Source: Symbiodinium microadriaticum
Taxonomy: Eukaryota; Sar; Dinophyceae; Suessiales; Symbiodiniaceae
Direction: 5' to 3'
Assembly: GCA_001939145.1 (NCBI GenBank)
Contig: LSRX01000009.1
Location: forward strand, 600,805-664,804
Length of the DNA stretch: 64,000 nt
The notes under the pieces were generated by a model, which was not told the origin of the DNA, searched no databases, and saw nothing but the letters and a program-made list of their open reading frames with translations. Positions 11,421-21,487 of this stretch are shown piece after piece; position 1 is the first letter of the stretch; the number at the start of each line of letters is the position of its first letter. Made by a program: the position numbers and the translations under genes.

Positions 11421-11720
11421 GGGCTTGGCTAGGACTTTTGCAGCTTTTGGGTCTTGGGATTTCAGGGTTTCGAGCTTTTGACGTGTAGAAACTCAGAGAT
11501 TTTACAGGCTTTTGAAGCAACGGCGCATATGGGATTTGGGCTCAGGACTTTAGAATTCAGGGCTGGCGGGCTTCATGAGGGTTGAAGGTTTATCTAGAAG
11601 ATTTGGAGCACTTGCAGGCTTTCAGCTGTTGGGGTCTGGATGTTGGACCCTCTAGCGTCAAGGATTCAAGGTTCAGGTGTAGGATGCCGCCATCCTTGAC
11701 TTCATTCCAAGGCACTTAAG

Positions 11721-11869
11721 GCTGCCAAATGGCCTCGTCGGGAAACCTGCAGCCTGCTCCATATGTTGGCGAAGATGCGGCAGCGATGGACGGGAATGGG
11801 GTCAAGCTCTTCGGCGGGACCGCCATGGAACAGGACACAAAGCGTGATCTAAACGACGAGCAAGGCTAA
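11721..11869 (+). CDS. Gene A terminal exon
   Basis: Acceptor GGCACTTAAG; the required two-base phase puts the exon in the only long open frame. It contains MASSGNLQPAPYVGEDAAAM and, further on, MEQDTKRDLNDEQG followed by TAA. The ATG at 11731 could alternatively start a separate 46-codon ORF, since an in-frame TAA lies just upstream. A foldback element begins 14 bases after the stop. Confidence 0.55.
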
Positions 11870-11883
11870 TCTTCGAGGCGGCA

Positions 11884-11987
11884 ATATAGGGGCCTCAATA
11901 ATTAGAATTGGGCTTCGGGGCCCATACTACAACTGTGATAAGGAACCCCCCAAAATAGTATTGGTAATTGGTTAAACCCTTACATTA
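11884..11987. mobile_element. M1 copy just after gene A stop
   Basis: Reverse-orientation copy (starts TATAGGGGCCTCAATAATTA, ends with the CCAAAATAGTATTGGTAATT side). It begins 14 bases after the inferred TAA. Confidence 0.62.
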
Positions 11988-12078
11988 CTTTGGGGGAGGC
12001 CCAAAAGGATGTACTGACATGCTCGTCGTTCCTGAGATCCAGATTTGAAGAGTTGCGAATGAGCCGGGCGCTTCTACA

Positions 12079-12154
12079 ATGATCCCTGGTGCGCAGGGGC
12101 CGACCCAATCACGGCAGAAGTTTGAGCATCCTTTCTGTCAGGAGATTCGAGCCG
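12079..12154 (+). CDS. Gene B first exon
   Basis: Starts at ATG in context CTACAATGA and reads MIPGAQGPTQSRQKFEHPFC then QEIRA, ending at donor GTACTG. An alternative is an acceptor at 12095-12096 with the same frame. It lies about 210 bases after the gene A stop. Confidence 0.5.
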
Positions 12155-12219
12155 GTACTGTCTCAGACCCTAAACCCTAAACCCTAAACCCTAATATGGC
12201 TCCCACCGACAACGGTCAG

Positions 12220-12278
12220 GAAACTGCATCGCCGAAGCCCAGAGCTGGTATAAAGCCCGAAGAACCGGCAATGCACAG
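12220..12278 (+). CDS. Gene B exon
   Basis: Reads NCIAEAQSWYKARRTGNAQ in the phase set by exon 1, donor CACAG|GTTTGC. A second frame with an ATG at 12196 is also open, so the frame rests on phase continuity. Confidence 0.45.
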
Positions 12279-12428
12279 GTTTGCAACAAAGGTATCGACA
12301 TCTTGTTATAGTCAATGTGACAATAGAACAACACCAACACATGCACAAAAACACTCTGTTCTAATTGTTAAACGGCCGAGGCATTAGCATTTCTCATCCC
12401 TTCTAAGGCTTGGCCTTCCACCCGTTAG

Positions 12429-12449
12429 CTTGCAAGCGCTTGGCATGAG
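12429..12449 (+). CDS. Gene B small exon
   Basis: Acceptor CTTCCACCCGTTAG and donor GAG|GTCGGT; seven codons LASAWHE. Confidence 0.4.
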
Positions 12450-12729
12450 GTCGGTACCCACTCAACAAAATTAAAAAGGGGGCTTGCAGAAACGTTGCGG
12501 ATAAGTTCATGGTTTAGGGTGGAGGGTTTAGGGTTTGACAGCCTGGCTTTGTGGCACTCTCAGAAGCTGAGCTCTGGGCTAATGCACAGCATTGCTCGGG
12601 TTTTTGTGTTTGAGTAGGCTCACAACCAGTGCAACTGATTCTGTGGCCTTTCACAAATCGACTTGTCAGCAAATCCTCGAAGCTTTTCTCCCGAGCCCTG
12701 CAGATACCTGAACCCTTTTCTGCCTGAAG

Positions 12730-12786
12730 GGACGGGTTGGGCGAAAGCCTTGCCGCGACGGCCCTTCTCCGCAGGATCCGCACGAG
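12730..12786 (+). CDS. Gene B exon
   Basis: Acceptor CTTTTCTGCCTGAAG. Reads GRVGRKPCRDGPSPQDPHE, donor GTGGAT. Without the donor the frame would stop at TGA 12796, an alternative gene end. Confidence 0.45.
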
Positions 12787-13044
12787 GTGGATGCCTGAGC
12801 AAGTTTAGGAGTGAGTGTAAATGTAGTTTTTGGAACCCGGATACACAGTACATGTTAATCCTGTTGCCGTTGGTGCTGGTGCGGCTCTGTTGTCGCAACC
12901 GCTGCTGCTGCTCCCCTTGTTCCTGGTGCTGCTGATCTTGATTTGAGCCGCGATCATCCATTTCGTTATGATGATCTTGAGTACCCAATGATGTTGGTTG
13001 TGAAGATGACACTCAGGATCATGATTTCGGTCGTGGTTCTGATT

Positions 13045-13259
13045 GTGATTATGATGATGATGATGATGATGATGGCAATGATGGTGGTGATGATGGTGAT
13101 GATGAAAAGGTGAAGATGATGATGATGATGATGATGATGATGTTGGTGGTGATTGTCATGATGATGTTGATGCTGGTGACGATGGTGATGCTGATGGTGA
13201 TGATGGTGATGACGATGATGGTGGTGATGGTGATCTTGGTGATGATGAGGTGATGATGA

Positions 13260-13312
<53 letters not shown>

Positions 13313-13475
13313 GGATGATGATTATGGTGGTGATGATGATGACGATGATACTGGTGATCGTGATGATGGTGACGATTGTGTTGGTGATGGTCATGGCGAT
13401 GATGATGCAGCTGCTGCTCATGACATTGGTGGTGATGATGATGCTGATGGATGAAGAGGATGATGGTACTGGCGA
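13045..13475. repeat. (GAT)n microsatellite in gene B intron
   Basis: About 430 bases of GAT/GGT triplets with a pure run near 13261-13310. Confidence 0.88.
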
Positions 13476-13504
13476 TGACGATAACCCTTTGTTTTCGCGA
13501 ACAG

Positions 13505-13520
13505 GACGAAGAGATGCATG
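13505..13520 (+). CDS. Gene B micro-exon
   Basis: GTTTTCGCGAACAG precedes and GTAATG follows DEEMH plus one base. It supplies exactly the phase needed between its neighbours. Confidence 0.38.
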
Positions 13521-13967
13521 GTAATGAATGCTCTTGGTGGTGCTAAGGCTGGTGGTGATTTGACGATGATGATGTTGGTCAACATGAATGATGTTGAAGA
13601 TGGAGGCGACGGTGGGATGAACATCACCACAAGCAGGTGAACTATCCTCCATATGAGTCGTGTGTGAAACGCAACAGATCATCCAGCAGCCTGCATGTCG
13701 TCAATTGATCCACATAGCTCCTCGCGTTGCCCTATAGCGTATAGTTGTCGTGACAGCTCGCTCATGCTGGACGCACTTGCGTAAGGCTTGGACACGCCCA
13801 AAACATGTTGCCACTGAGCATGTATATCCCGAACATGTCACGTTCTTTTGCATACACCTTTAACTCGATACCTCATGCCACTTCGCCATCAGTGTGGGTA
13901 AAGATCTCATACCGATTAAGCTCAAAGCTGTGGTTGTAGGGGTTGGGATTGGGATTTTTTTGCGAAG

Positions 13968-14018
13968 GCGCCGATGCGCCTCAATTGCAACAACTGAGGC
14001 ACGGAGTGTTGCAGCTGG
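13968..14018 (+). CDS. Gene B exon
   Basis: Acceptor GGGATTTTTTTGCGAAG. Reads ADAPQLQQLRHGVLQL, donor GTGGGA. Phase 0 contains TGA, so the chosen frame is the one consistent with the next two exons. Confidence 0.45.
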
Positions 14019-14136
14019 GTGGGAAAGCTAGCTGGTTGTCTGGGATACAGAAGTACATAAAAGTTTCCGGAGGTGTAGTCTAAAGCCAATGCTTACCAAC
14101 CCTACCTTGCATGCCCGTAGCCCTGAACCCCCTCAG

Positions 14137-14188
14137 ACAGCCGTGTCGGGGCAGGTTCAAGAGCAGCAGGACTTGTGCTGGGATCGTG
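14137..14188 (+). CDS. Gene B exon
   Basis: Acceptor GAACCCCCTCAG, donor CGTG|GTGGAT. In the chained frame it reads SRVGAGSRAAGLVLGS. Phase 0 (TAVSGQVQEQQDLCWDR) is also open and looks protein-like, so the frame is not certain. Confidence 0.42.
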
Positions 14189-14294
14189 GTGGATGTGAAG
14201 TTTTAACTTTTAGGTCTTTTAGGTATGAGTACAGGGTATTGGGGTTTGGGGTTTGGGGCTCAGGGTTTTGGATAACTATTGGAGATACCACAGA

Positions 14295-14450
14295 AGCCTG
14301 AACAATTACCAATATATTATTCCTCTTTTTGTTATAGTTGACTAACCCGCCCCCTCCCCCCCCAAAAAAAACAAAACTAATAATAATAATAAATAAATAA
14401 ATACATAAATAATAAACTAAACAAATCAGTTGAATCATTAAGGCCCCCTA
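14295..14450. mobile_element. M1 copy expanded by A/T-rich insert
   Basis: Both M1 ends are present (AACAATTACCAATA and ATCATTAAGGCCCC). The centre is enlarged by C7A8 and a TAA-rich run. Lies between gene B exons. Confidence 0.5.
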
Positions 14451-14517
14451 TCAGGACCCTTTCGGTCTAGGGGTCGGGAGTCGGAGGCTTGCTCCCCTCT
14501 GTGCTGATGGCCAACAG

Positions 14518-14550
14518 TGAGAGGAGACAGCACATGGTGTCCCGAAAGTG
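14518..14550 (+). CDS. Gene B exon with telomere-like donor
   Basis: Acceptor GATGGCCAACAG. Reads ERRQHMVSRK, then the intron begins GTTTAGGG. Phase 0 opens with TGA and is excluded. Confidence 0.45.
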
Positions 14551-14772
14551 GTTTAGGGTTTGGGATTTAAGGTTAGGGTTTAGGATTTAGGATTTGGGGT
14601 TTAGGATTTAGGGTTTAGGGTTAAGGTTTTAGGGTTTAGGGAACCCTCAACCCTGGACCCTAAATCCTGAAACCCATCACTTACAACGGGCACGACCTAC
14701 CGAAATCCTAAACCCCAAACCCTAGACGCGAAACTCCAACCGCTACTCTATGCTCCACAACGCGAAGCCTCG

Positions 14773-14880
14773 TAATATAGGGGCTTGAATAAGTACCTCT
14801 ACTGTTTTGGTGCTTCCTTGTAGTATAATATACCCGTAAACCCTAAACCCTACACCCTATTCTGAGTATGAAGGCGCCTG
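14773..14880. mobile_element. M1 copy containing CCCTAAA repeats
   Basis: Starts TAATATAGGGGCTTGAATAA. The right half carries CCCTAAACCCTAAACCCT where other copies have a single CCAAAACCCTATTCT. Confidence 0.55.
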
Positions 14881-15224
14881 TCGTAAGCTTGCGGCGATCC
14901 CGAAATACCCCTACACCTTAAACCGAGGCACCCGGTACCGAGTTCTGGCAGGTTTAGGGTTTAGGCTTCATGGGTGATAATTTTAATACTTAAGTTATGA
15001 AGCAAGTCAGGGTTAGGGTTTAGGCTTCAGAGTGGTAATAAGTTATGCTGCAGTTTAGATTGTAAAGCACCCCGGAAACCCTTCGCCAATTCCATTCGAA
15101 GTGTTAAGTTGTGGCGCATGTTGTTGGCTTCTGGACGTCTCGGCTGTAAGACCCAAAAAACCAAGGCGGAGCACCCTGCAGCCCTCACGCCCTGAATCGC
15201 AAAGGGCAGAATCCCTACGAACTA

Positions 15225-15340
15225 CTGCTACTTCTGCTGCTCCTACACTGCTGCTACTGCTACTGCTACTGCTACTGCTACTGCTACTGCTACTGCTACT
15301 GCTACTACTACTACTACTACTACTCCTCCTCCTCCTCCTC

Positions 15341-15376
<36 letters not shown>

Positions 15377-15590
15377 CTGCTACTACTCCTGCTGCTACTA
15401 CTACTACTACTACTACTACTACCACTACCACTACCACTACCGCTACCGCTACCGCTACCACTACCACTACCACTACCACTACCACTACCACTACCACTAC
15501 CACTACCACTACCACCACTCCTACTACTCCTACTCCTCCTCCTCCTACTCCTACTCCTGCTCCTACTCCTGCTCCTCCTGCTACCCCCAA
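15225..15590. repeat. (CTN)n trinucleotide tract in gene B intron
   Basis: About 365 bases arranged in blocks of CTACTG, CTA, CTC, CTACCA and CTCCTA; translates as poly-Leu but lies between inferred exons. Confidence 0.88.
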
Positions 15591-15617
15591 ACCCGACAAG
15601 CTAAACACTCGCAACAT

Positions 15618-15762
15618 CAGCCCTAAACCCTAAACCCTAAAAGCCCTAAACCCCTTTAACCCTAAACCCTAAATACCCTAAACCCTAAATACCCTAAACC
15701 CTAAATACCCTAAACCCTAAATACCCTAAACCCTAAACCCTATAGCCCTAAACCCTAAAGCC
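15618..15762 (-). repeat. CCCTAAA array with TACCCTAAACCCTAAA units
   Basis: Includes four 16-base units and leads directly to gene B exon 15773. Confidence 0.85.
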
Positions 15763-15772
15763 CGGCATCCAG

Positions 15773-15846
15773 GGAGCAGCTCGCCAACCTCGCCGGTCTG
15801 CCGTTGGCGCTGCAGAAAAAGCTGCAGGCCACAACAGTGGTCTGGG
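15773..15846 (+). CDS. Gene B exon
   Basis: Follows a long CCCTAAA array and GGCATCCAG. Reads EQLANLAGLPLALQKKLQAT then TVVW. The donor is GTGGTT, or GTTATA three bases later with the same phase. Confidence 0.55.
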
Positions 15847-16222
15847 GTGGTTATAGGGTTCTAAAGGTTTAGGGTTTAGGGCCTAGGGCTTTTTTTAAAT
15901 AGGGCTCTGAATGTTTCGGGTTTTGGGTTTTTATGGTGTTCTAAAGGTTTGCTTTTATAGGGTTCTATAAGGTTTTATTGGACTCCCTTTTCGGTGGTTC
16001 TATAAGGTTTTATGGCCTACTTTTAGGGGTTCGTTCATTCAGAGGCCCTCCCCAGGTTCCCTTGAGAGGGGTTCCATAAGGGGTATCTGTTAGGGTTTGG
16101 GGTTTAGGGTTTAGGTTTTAGGGGTTTAGGGGTTTAGGGTTTGGGGTTTAGGGTTTAGGGTATTTTGGGTTTTGGAGCGTCTTGCAAAGGATTTTACAGG
16201 GTTTGGGCGGCAACATGAACAG

Positions 16223-16249
16223 GGAACTTCTCGGACTTTAGAGGGGCTT
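16223..16249 (+). CDS. Gene B small exon
   Basis: Acceptor GGCAACATGAACAG, donor GTTAGA; reads NFSDFRGA. Confidence 0.35.
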
Positions 16250-16839
16250 GTTAGAGGTAGCCGGGGTTTGCGGGTTTCCGGGCTTTTTGCATAGGGTTCC
16301 TGGGATAGGATTTCTTACCGATCCAGAGGGTGCAAGGAGTGAGACTCCTATCTTAAAGCCACTAGTCCTTCGTCTACCCCTTCGGACGGATAAGTACCCG
16401 TAGCCGTAGCCGGAAATACAACTATTTTTGAGGATTCTTTGGTATGTATTTCCTTCCGGCACGTTTTTCGGGGTTAGGTACTGGATGGAGTTAAAACCCT
16501 GCACCACACTTATCATGACGTTTTTTTGCCCTTTTTTCCTTTGGCTGTGAAAGGCTACGGCCGAAATCTTACACCGCTCAAGCAACCCTAGCCATGCTAA
16601 GTAGGGGATGCCTCAATCTTCTGAAGTATGCCTGTACGGGTGGTGCAAGATTTCGTCCACTCACTGTAGCTCTTAGGCCACGACCCGAATTCGAAGTCTT
16701 CCAACCTGCAAGGGCTGAAATTTGAGGCCATATTTCATATATAGGTCAACCGACCAAACTCTCTACCCTCTTGAACCTGTTAGGTTGGAGTAAGTGGAGC
16801 ACGGACAAAGGATGCTGGCTTGTCTCGTCTAGTGTCGAG

Positions 16840-16858
16840 GCCGCAGGGTGCTGACTTT
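16840..16858 (+). CDS. Gene B micro-exon
   Basis: Acceptor TCTAGTGTCGAG, donor GTGTTC; RRVLT with partial codons. The neighbouring frame GADFVFQFP from 16847 is also open, so the borders are uncertain. Confidence 0.25.
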
Positions 16859-17003
16859 GTGTTCCAGTTTCCCTGCCTCCCTCCGCCTAAATCTTAAACC
16901 TTAAACCTAAACCCTAAACCCCAATCCTAAACTCTGAACCCTAAACCTAAACCCTAAACCCAACCCTGCAGCCCAGACCCCCACGGCTCCTGAACCCCTT
17001 ACG

Positions 17004-17151
17004 GTTGATGATATAAATCCTGCATTACGCATAATAAGGAATAGACCATAATTTCTCATAGTTTAGGGTTATATCATAAAGGAATAAGGAATGTACCACA
17101 GTTTCCCATAGCTTCGGGTCCTTAAGGTAATGCAGGATTTATATCATCAAC
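17004..17151. mobile_element. M2 copy
   Basis: Both inverted ends are intact (GTTGATGATATAAATCCTGC and its complement). Same interior as the 6.3 kb copy in reverse orientation. Confidence 0.68.
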
Positions 17152-17302
17152 TAATAAGGAGCATACCAGAATTCCCATAGTTTAGGGTCCTTAACCCTTT
17201 GCTTCCAGGGACCTTATTATTGGGTCCTTAAGGGGTCTAGTGCCCTAACTATAAGGTCCTTGGAAGCATAGGATAAGGTAATGCAGGATTTATATCATCA
17301 AC
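17152..17302. mobile_element. Second, partial M2 copy interrupted by M3
   Basis: Continues directly from the previous copy, repeating the interior and right end (GGTAATGCAGGATTTATATC). Interrupted at 17195-17273. Confidence 0.62.
17195..17273. mobile_element. Foldback family M3 inserted in M2, with TAA duplication
   Basis: 79 bases with inverted ends CCCTTTGCTTCCAGGGACCT / AGGTCCTTGGAAGCATAGGA. TAA flanks both sides (17192-17194, 17274-17276). Removing it and one TAA restores the M2 sequence TCCTTAAGGTAATG. TWA duplications are typical of PIF/Harbinger-Tourist elements. Confidence 0.7.
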
Positions 17303-18184
17303 AGTAGTCTTAAGCAAGTGCCAGGCCAGTCCTGGGCAGAGCGTGTTTCCGCGACTCGCGCTGCAGATCTCACTATGGGGCGAGCCACATCCCTGAATCA
17401 AAGCAAGCCTACCAAGAACCGCTACACTCACTAATCTCAAACCCCAAACCCGTAAGCCTTAAAATGCGCAGAATATGGTGGCATTCTAGTTGGGGCTTGG
17501 ATTCAGGATTCTGGTTTGGACTGCGTCTTGGATGATGCGTTTAGTGCTTGCGACACTCCTGCAGAGCACAGAGCAAGTGTTGGTTTTAGAGGCATGTGGC
17601 ATCCCAAAATGCTAGATCATGGCGACTCGTGCGCAAAACGGATAATTCACACGCCTGGCACAGCTACCTTTAAGGATTTAGGGCATAGGAGTGTGTCACA
17701 CTTTGCAAACGTTGTTGGCGCAGGCACTTCAGACCGCTCATTCAATCCTCAAGCCTGCAAACATGAGCTGGCAAGCTTGAATTTTGAAGCTCCAAATAAG
17801 GTTGTTGGAAGATGTTGGAAGCATAGGATTACACCATCACACCCGGTACACCATATGACACTCCCCTGCAACCAAAGCTGCAATCCCATTAACCCCCGAA
17901 CCCCATAAACCTGAACATCCGGGAGTCCTACACAAGCTGTGAGATACTTGAAACCGTAAGCCACACAGAGGCCCCCATGTCTACCCTGTACCTCTAAGGC
18001 CTAAGCCCCATACAAACCCTGTATCTACAGCCCCTTACGAAAGCTCGATAACCCAAGCACCATAGAAATTCTAGCTCTAAACCACTAAGCCTTAGCCCTA
18101 TAGTTTACGCACGCATGTTGACGCAATCAGCACGAAGTAAGCACGATGCAACAGATCCGAAGCGGAGGAGCCGTCCTCCCTCAG

Positions 18185-18229
18185 CGGGAGCCGCGATCGC
18201 CCTTTGCCGACCGCAGCGGCCAAGCTCAG
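18185..18229 (+). CDS. Gene B exon
   Basis: Acceptor CCGTCCTCCCTCAG and donor CTCAG|GTTGGA are strong. The chained frame reads GSRDRPLPTAAAKL. The frame REPRSPFADRSGQAQ is also open. Confidence 0.5.
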
Positions 18230-18377
18230 GTTGGAGTTGAGATGGCGGTTTAGAGTTTAGGGTTTTGGGTTCAGGGTTTAGGGTTTTGGGTTTAGAGTTT
18301 AGGGTTTTGGGTTCAGGGTTTAGGGGTTCAGTTCAGGGGGCGTCTAGGGCTTTTGCTCTAGGCGGTGGCGGCTCTGG

Positions 18378-18500
18378 TAGTCGTAGTGGTTGTTGTCGTC
18401 GTCGTCGTCGTATGTAGTATGTAGTATGTAGTATGTAGTCTGCAGTATGCAGAATGCAGTATGTAGTATGTAGCGTGTAGTGTGCATTATGCAGCATGCA
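18378..18500. repeat. (GTC)n and (TATGTAG)n
   Basis: A GTC run followed by a seven-base TATGTAG repeat decaying to TGCAGTA variants. Confidence 0.82.
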
Positions 18501-18580
18501 GAACGGAGTATGGTAGCATGTAGTACGACAGCTACACGTTACGGCTCCCGTCGTGTTGGAGAGCTGAAAATGCCCTACAG

Positions 18581-18611
18581 ACCCCCATCCTCCGAGCGCA
18601 TGCTCCGGCAG
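18581..18611 (+). CDS. Gene B exon
   Basis: Acceptor AATGCCCTACAG, donor CGGCAG|GTCTCC. Reads PPSSERMLRQ. Confidence 0.45.
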
Positions 18612-19267
18612 GTCTCCGGGCGCGTCCACTGAGCGCGAAGTGAGCTGCACGGACTGTCCAAGGCTATGCGGAGGCGGCCCAGGGTCGAAAGCCCTTGCAT
18701 CAAAGCATCGCAGCCAGCCCCCCAACCTCATTCTTACAACTTTGACATCATCTTTGTGACTTCACAGATGCAGGACTGGTGCGGAGCTTTAAGTTGTGCT
18801 ACTTGAACATGACACGCAGACTATTTATGTACGCTTTCTGATACCGTCCAGCGGGATTACCAGTCAGGGTCTATGTAAGCACCCCAGACGTGCCCTTGAC
18901 TTGAACGACTTAACCCCTAAAGTCTTAAATCGCAAACCCCAGCCCTACAACCCAAACGCTAAAACCTTGAAGCGCTAAAACGCTTACAGGCTGAAACCTT
19001 AAATTCTCCACATTCACACATAAACAACCCCTCCCCCCCAGAAAAGACTAAAGGAAAGCAATTGTTTTAGCTATCAAGGCTCTGTGCAATGTTTCATCAA
19101 AGCTCTGTACAATGTCTTATCAACACCCTTTAGGTCATGCTATCAATCTAAGCCCCCGTGAAATATACCAGCACAAGACCCTGCAAAACGATTTAGCACC
19201 GCACTCTAGCTGTAAGTCTCCATACGAATGAAAGTGTGTAGAATCCTGCAACACTCTGTGCATTGTA

Positions 19268-19376
19268 CTATAGTGGCCTAAATAATTACCAATACTATGT
19301 TGGAGGCTCCTTATTTTATCATAGTAGTATAGTATACCCCATCAAGCCTATTCTAATTATGACGGCCCTTACATTA
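19268..19376. mobile_element. M1 copy
   Basis: Near-consensus ends (GTGGCCTAAATAATTACCAA, ATTCTAATTATGACGGCCCT). Lies in a gene B intron. Confidence 0.62.
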
Positions 19377-19645
19377 ACACTGCACTCTACTTCTCAAAGT
19401 CTCGTAGCCCTAGTCTACTTGGTCAGGCTCCCGTAAGCCCTGAACCCAAACCCTAAAGCCTAAGCCAAAACCCTTGAACCCCTACCGCGAAACCCAAACC
19501 GAACCGACACCCTTATCGTACCCAGATTGTAGTACCCTTATAGGAGCCCTAAAACAGCACCCTTTTAGGAACCCTAGAACCCGAAAACCCTTGGCCCAAA
19601 GCTTTGAGTGCATGAGCTGAGTGAACGCACTCCGGGGAACGTCAG

Positions 19646-19683
19646 TCGACAAAGAATTCAGCCTGGAGCTTTCCTACAAAAGG
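19646..19683 (+). CDS. Gene B exon
   Basis: Acceptor GGGGAACGTCAG, donor AAAGG|GTACTG. Reads STKNSAWSFPTK. Confidence 0.42.
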
Positions 19684-20324
19684 GTACTGTAATGAGGGTG
19701 CTATAAACGGTACTATAAAAAAAAGTAGTATCAGAAGTACAATAACCAGGGCCTTAAGGTTTAAGGTTTAGAGTTTGACATCAACTACGGGTATTACGGA
19801 TGATGGTAGTAATCGCGAACGATAGGCACGTGGCGAAAACGTAAACTGAGAACTACCAACAGCTGATAATATCTAGGACCAAAGCTTAAAGCAGTTCTCA
19901 GTGTATAGTATACTAGACTGATCGGGTACTGCGATTTTGTATTTTCCCAGACGAACATGTAGCATTTGTGGTTGTTTTGTCTGTTCTCGGACGCTGCTGT
20001 GGATAGAACTGTCAATGCCTTCACTGTTCGCATGTTCGCGGTTCCCACTGCCATCGGTTTAGATTTTGTTGTCAACCCTAAGCCCCAAGCTCCCTCTTAC
20101 CCTAAACCCTAGGCCCTAAACCCTAAACCCAGGGCCTGAGGTAAGGCTTCAACCCTAAACCCCAAACCCTAACGAATTTTGGGGGATTCTTGCTTCTGGA
20201 GCCTCAGGGTCCAGTGTGTTTCGGGTGTTTTTTTTTTTTTTGGGGGGGGTTCTGCATTTCGGATCGAAGGTTCGTTTGGGTAAGAGCTTAGCTATGAGTG
20301 TATTGTGCATGCGCATGTATGTAG

Positions 20325-20394
20325 GTGTGTAGGTAGGTAGGTAGGTAGGTAGGTAGGTAGGTAGGTAGGTAGGTAGGTAGGTAGGTAGGTATGT
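20325..20394. repeat. (GTAG)n microsatellite
   Basis: About 16 tetranucleotide units. Confidence 0.9.
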
Positions 20395-20476
20395 ACATGC
20401 TCGGGAGAGAGACAACGAGAGACATGGCAAAACGGCCGAGAAAGAGAGAGCGAGAGAGGGTGAGAAAGAGAGAAAG

Positions 20477-20570
20477 CCTAGACCTTCCAGGTACCCTCTA
20501 TAAGACCCTAACTAGCATGAATTTGGGACCATATTATACCCCTATTCGAGGGTACTTGGAGGGTCCTGGA
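20477..20570. mobile_element. Foldback family M4 copy
   Basis: About 90 bases; ends CCTAGACCTTCCAGGTACCC and GGGTACTTGGAGGGTCCTGG; centre TTTGGGACCATA. Confidence 0.6.
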
Positions 20571-20641
20571 AGATGCTTGTTGTCCGCCCGCAGCGGAACT
20601 TTCATTCGGGGAAACCTGATGTGTCCCTCGTACCCTGGGTA

Positions 20642-20706
20642 GATTATGCTACAGTGATAGTACGAAACCCCCAAAACCCTATTCTAATTATTACGGCCCC
20701 TACCTT
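20642..20706. mobile_element. M1 right half
   Basis: Retains CCCAAAACCCTATTCTAATT and GGCCCCTAC; the left end is missing. Precedes the gene B terminal exon. Confidence 0.5.
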
Positions 20707-20724
20707 AGGCTCGGAGGGCCACAG

Positions 20725-20824
20725 AGGCATTGAGAAGAAGAGGAGGGGAGACGGCAAGGCGAGCTCGTCGTTTTGCCCAGATAAGGAGGGTGAATCCCAT
20801 GGAGGCGAGTTTGTCAAGCACTAG
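20725..20824 (+). CDS. Gene B terminal exon
   Basis: Acceptor GGAGGGCCACAG. Reads GIEKKRRGDGKASSSFCPDK and then EGESHGGEFVKH before TAG. The basic start and acidic end are hydrophilic. An M1-type foldback half-copy ends about 19 bases upstream. Confidence 0.55.
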
Positions 20825-21487
20825 AGTTAGGGCTTAGCTCGTAAATGTTTTAGGATTCTTGGTGCGATCCTTGTCAGGAAGCTCCGGCAGGCGTCGAAGA
20901 GATAACAGGAAGCAGTTGAGAACCCGTGAACTCGAAGGCACAAAGTTGCCCGAGACACCATGCAGTGCAAGGGATCTTGATAGCACTTTCTGCGGTGGAT
21001 GCATGGATCTCAGAATCTGCGTGTTTCAGAGCCCTTGCATTCAGCATGCTGGAGATGCATGCCCCAACGACGGTGTCGTCGCTCGAAACCGTGTGACTTG
21101 TCGACGCCTACCTGGCAGCATTTCCTTGTATTGCATGCCCCGCCAAACCCGAAATCCCATACCGACCCGAAGCCCGAGCAGCATCCCAAAGGGATCACTT
21201 CGCAAGCCTGGGATGCAGATAGCGCTAGTCCTAGGAAGTTTAACATCTTCTTGGACAGTAAGTTCAAGCAGAACCCTAAACCCGTAAACCCACCGCAATC
21301 AGACAAGTGCCTTTAGACTTGAAGTGGGTTCCCGAAGCCCGAAACGCTGGCACCGCCAAGCTCAGAAGCAAAGTTGTTCGGAGAGGGGGGGGGGGGGGGG
21401 GTTAGAGTTTAGGGGTTTAGGGTTTAGCGTTTAGGTGTTAGGGTTTGGGGTTTGGGGGCGCGGGGGCATCTGTATCCTCGCACGGAG

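Larger units (their letters stand above)
2371..11869 (+). other. Gene A locus: multi-exon gene model, coiled-coil to Cys/Pro-rich protein
   Basis: Inferred exons: 2371-2418, 2672-2686 (weak), 3958-4008, 4984-5016, 5321-5348, 5769-5812, 6430-6502, 6944-6978, 7172-7215, 9876-9930, 10242-10299, 10386-10407, 10456-10617, 11123-11172, 11721-11869. Codon phases agree across every junction and the chain ends in TAA. One junction needs a GA donor (after 5348), a class reported for dinoflagellates. The first half reads as charged heptad-like coiled coil. The 10456 exon is Cys/Pro-rich. I do not recognise the family. The 5' end and start codon are not identified. Introns are padded with telomere-like repeats and foldback elements. 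Confidence in the locus being genic is higher than in each exon border. Confidence 0.55.
12079..20824 (+). other. Gene B locus: complete ATG-to-TAG chain of 15 small exons (232 codons)
   Basis: Exons: 12079-12154, 12220-12278, 12429-12449, 12730-12786, 13505-13520, 13968-14018, 14137-14188, 14518-14550, 15773-15846, 16223-16249, 16840-16858, 18185-18229, 18581-18611, 19646-19683, 20725-20824. They sum to 699 bases, exactly 233 codons including TAG, and every junction is in phase with GT donors. Several islands are stop-free only in the frame that the chain demands. The product is basic, Arg/Ser/Gln-rich and unrecognised; no signal peptide or membrane segment is seen. Introns hold telomere-like arrays, a (GAT)n and a (CTN)n tract and foldbacks. 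Missing or extra in-phase exons are possible. Confidence 0.55.

Noticed and set aside
12966-13682. 238-codon reverse-strand ORF rich in Ile/His
   Set aside because: Produced by the (GAT)n microsatellite; no independent coding signal.
15101-15617. Poly-Leu (or reverse-strand poly-Val) protein
   Set aside because: A pure trinucleotide tract open on both strands; it lies inside an inferred gene B intron.
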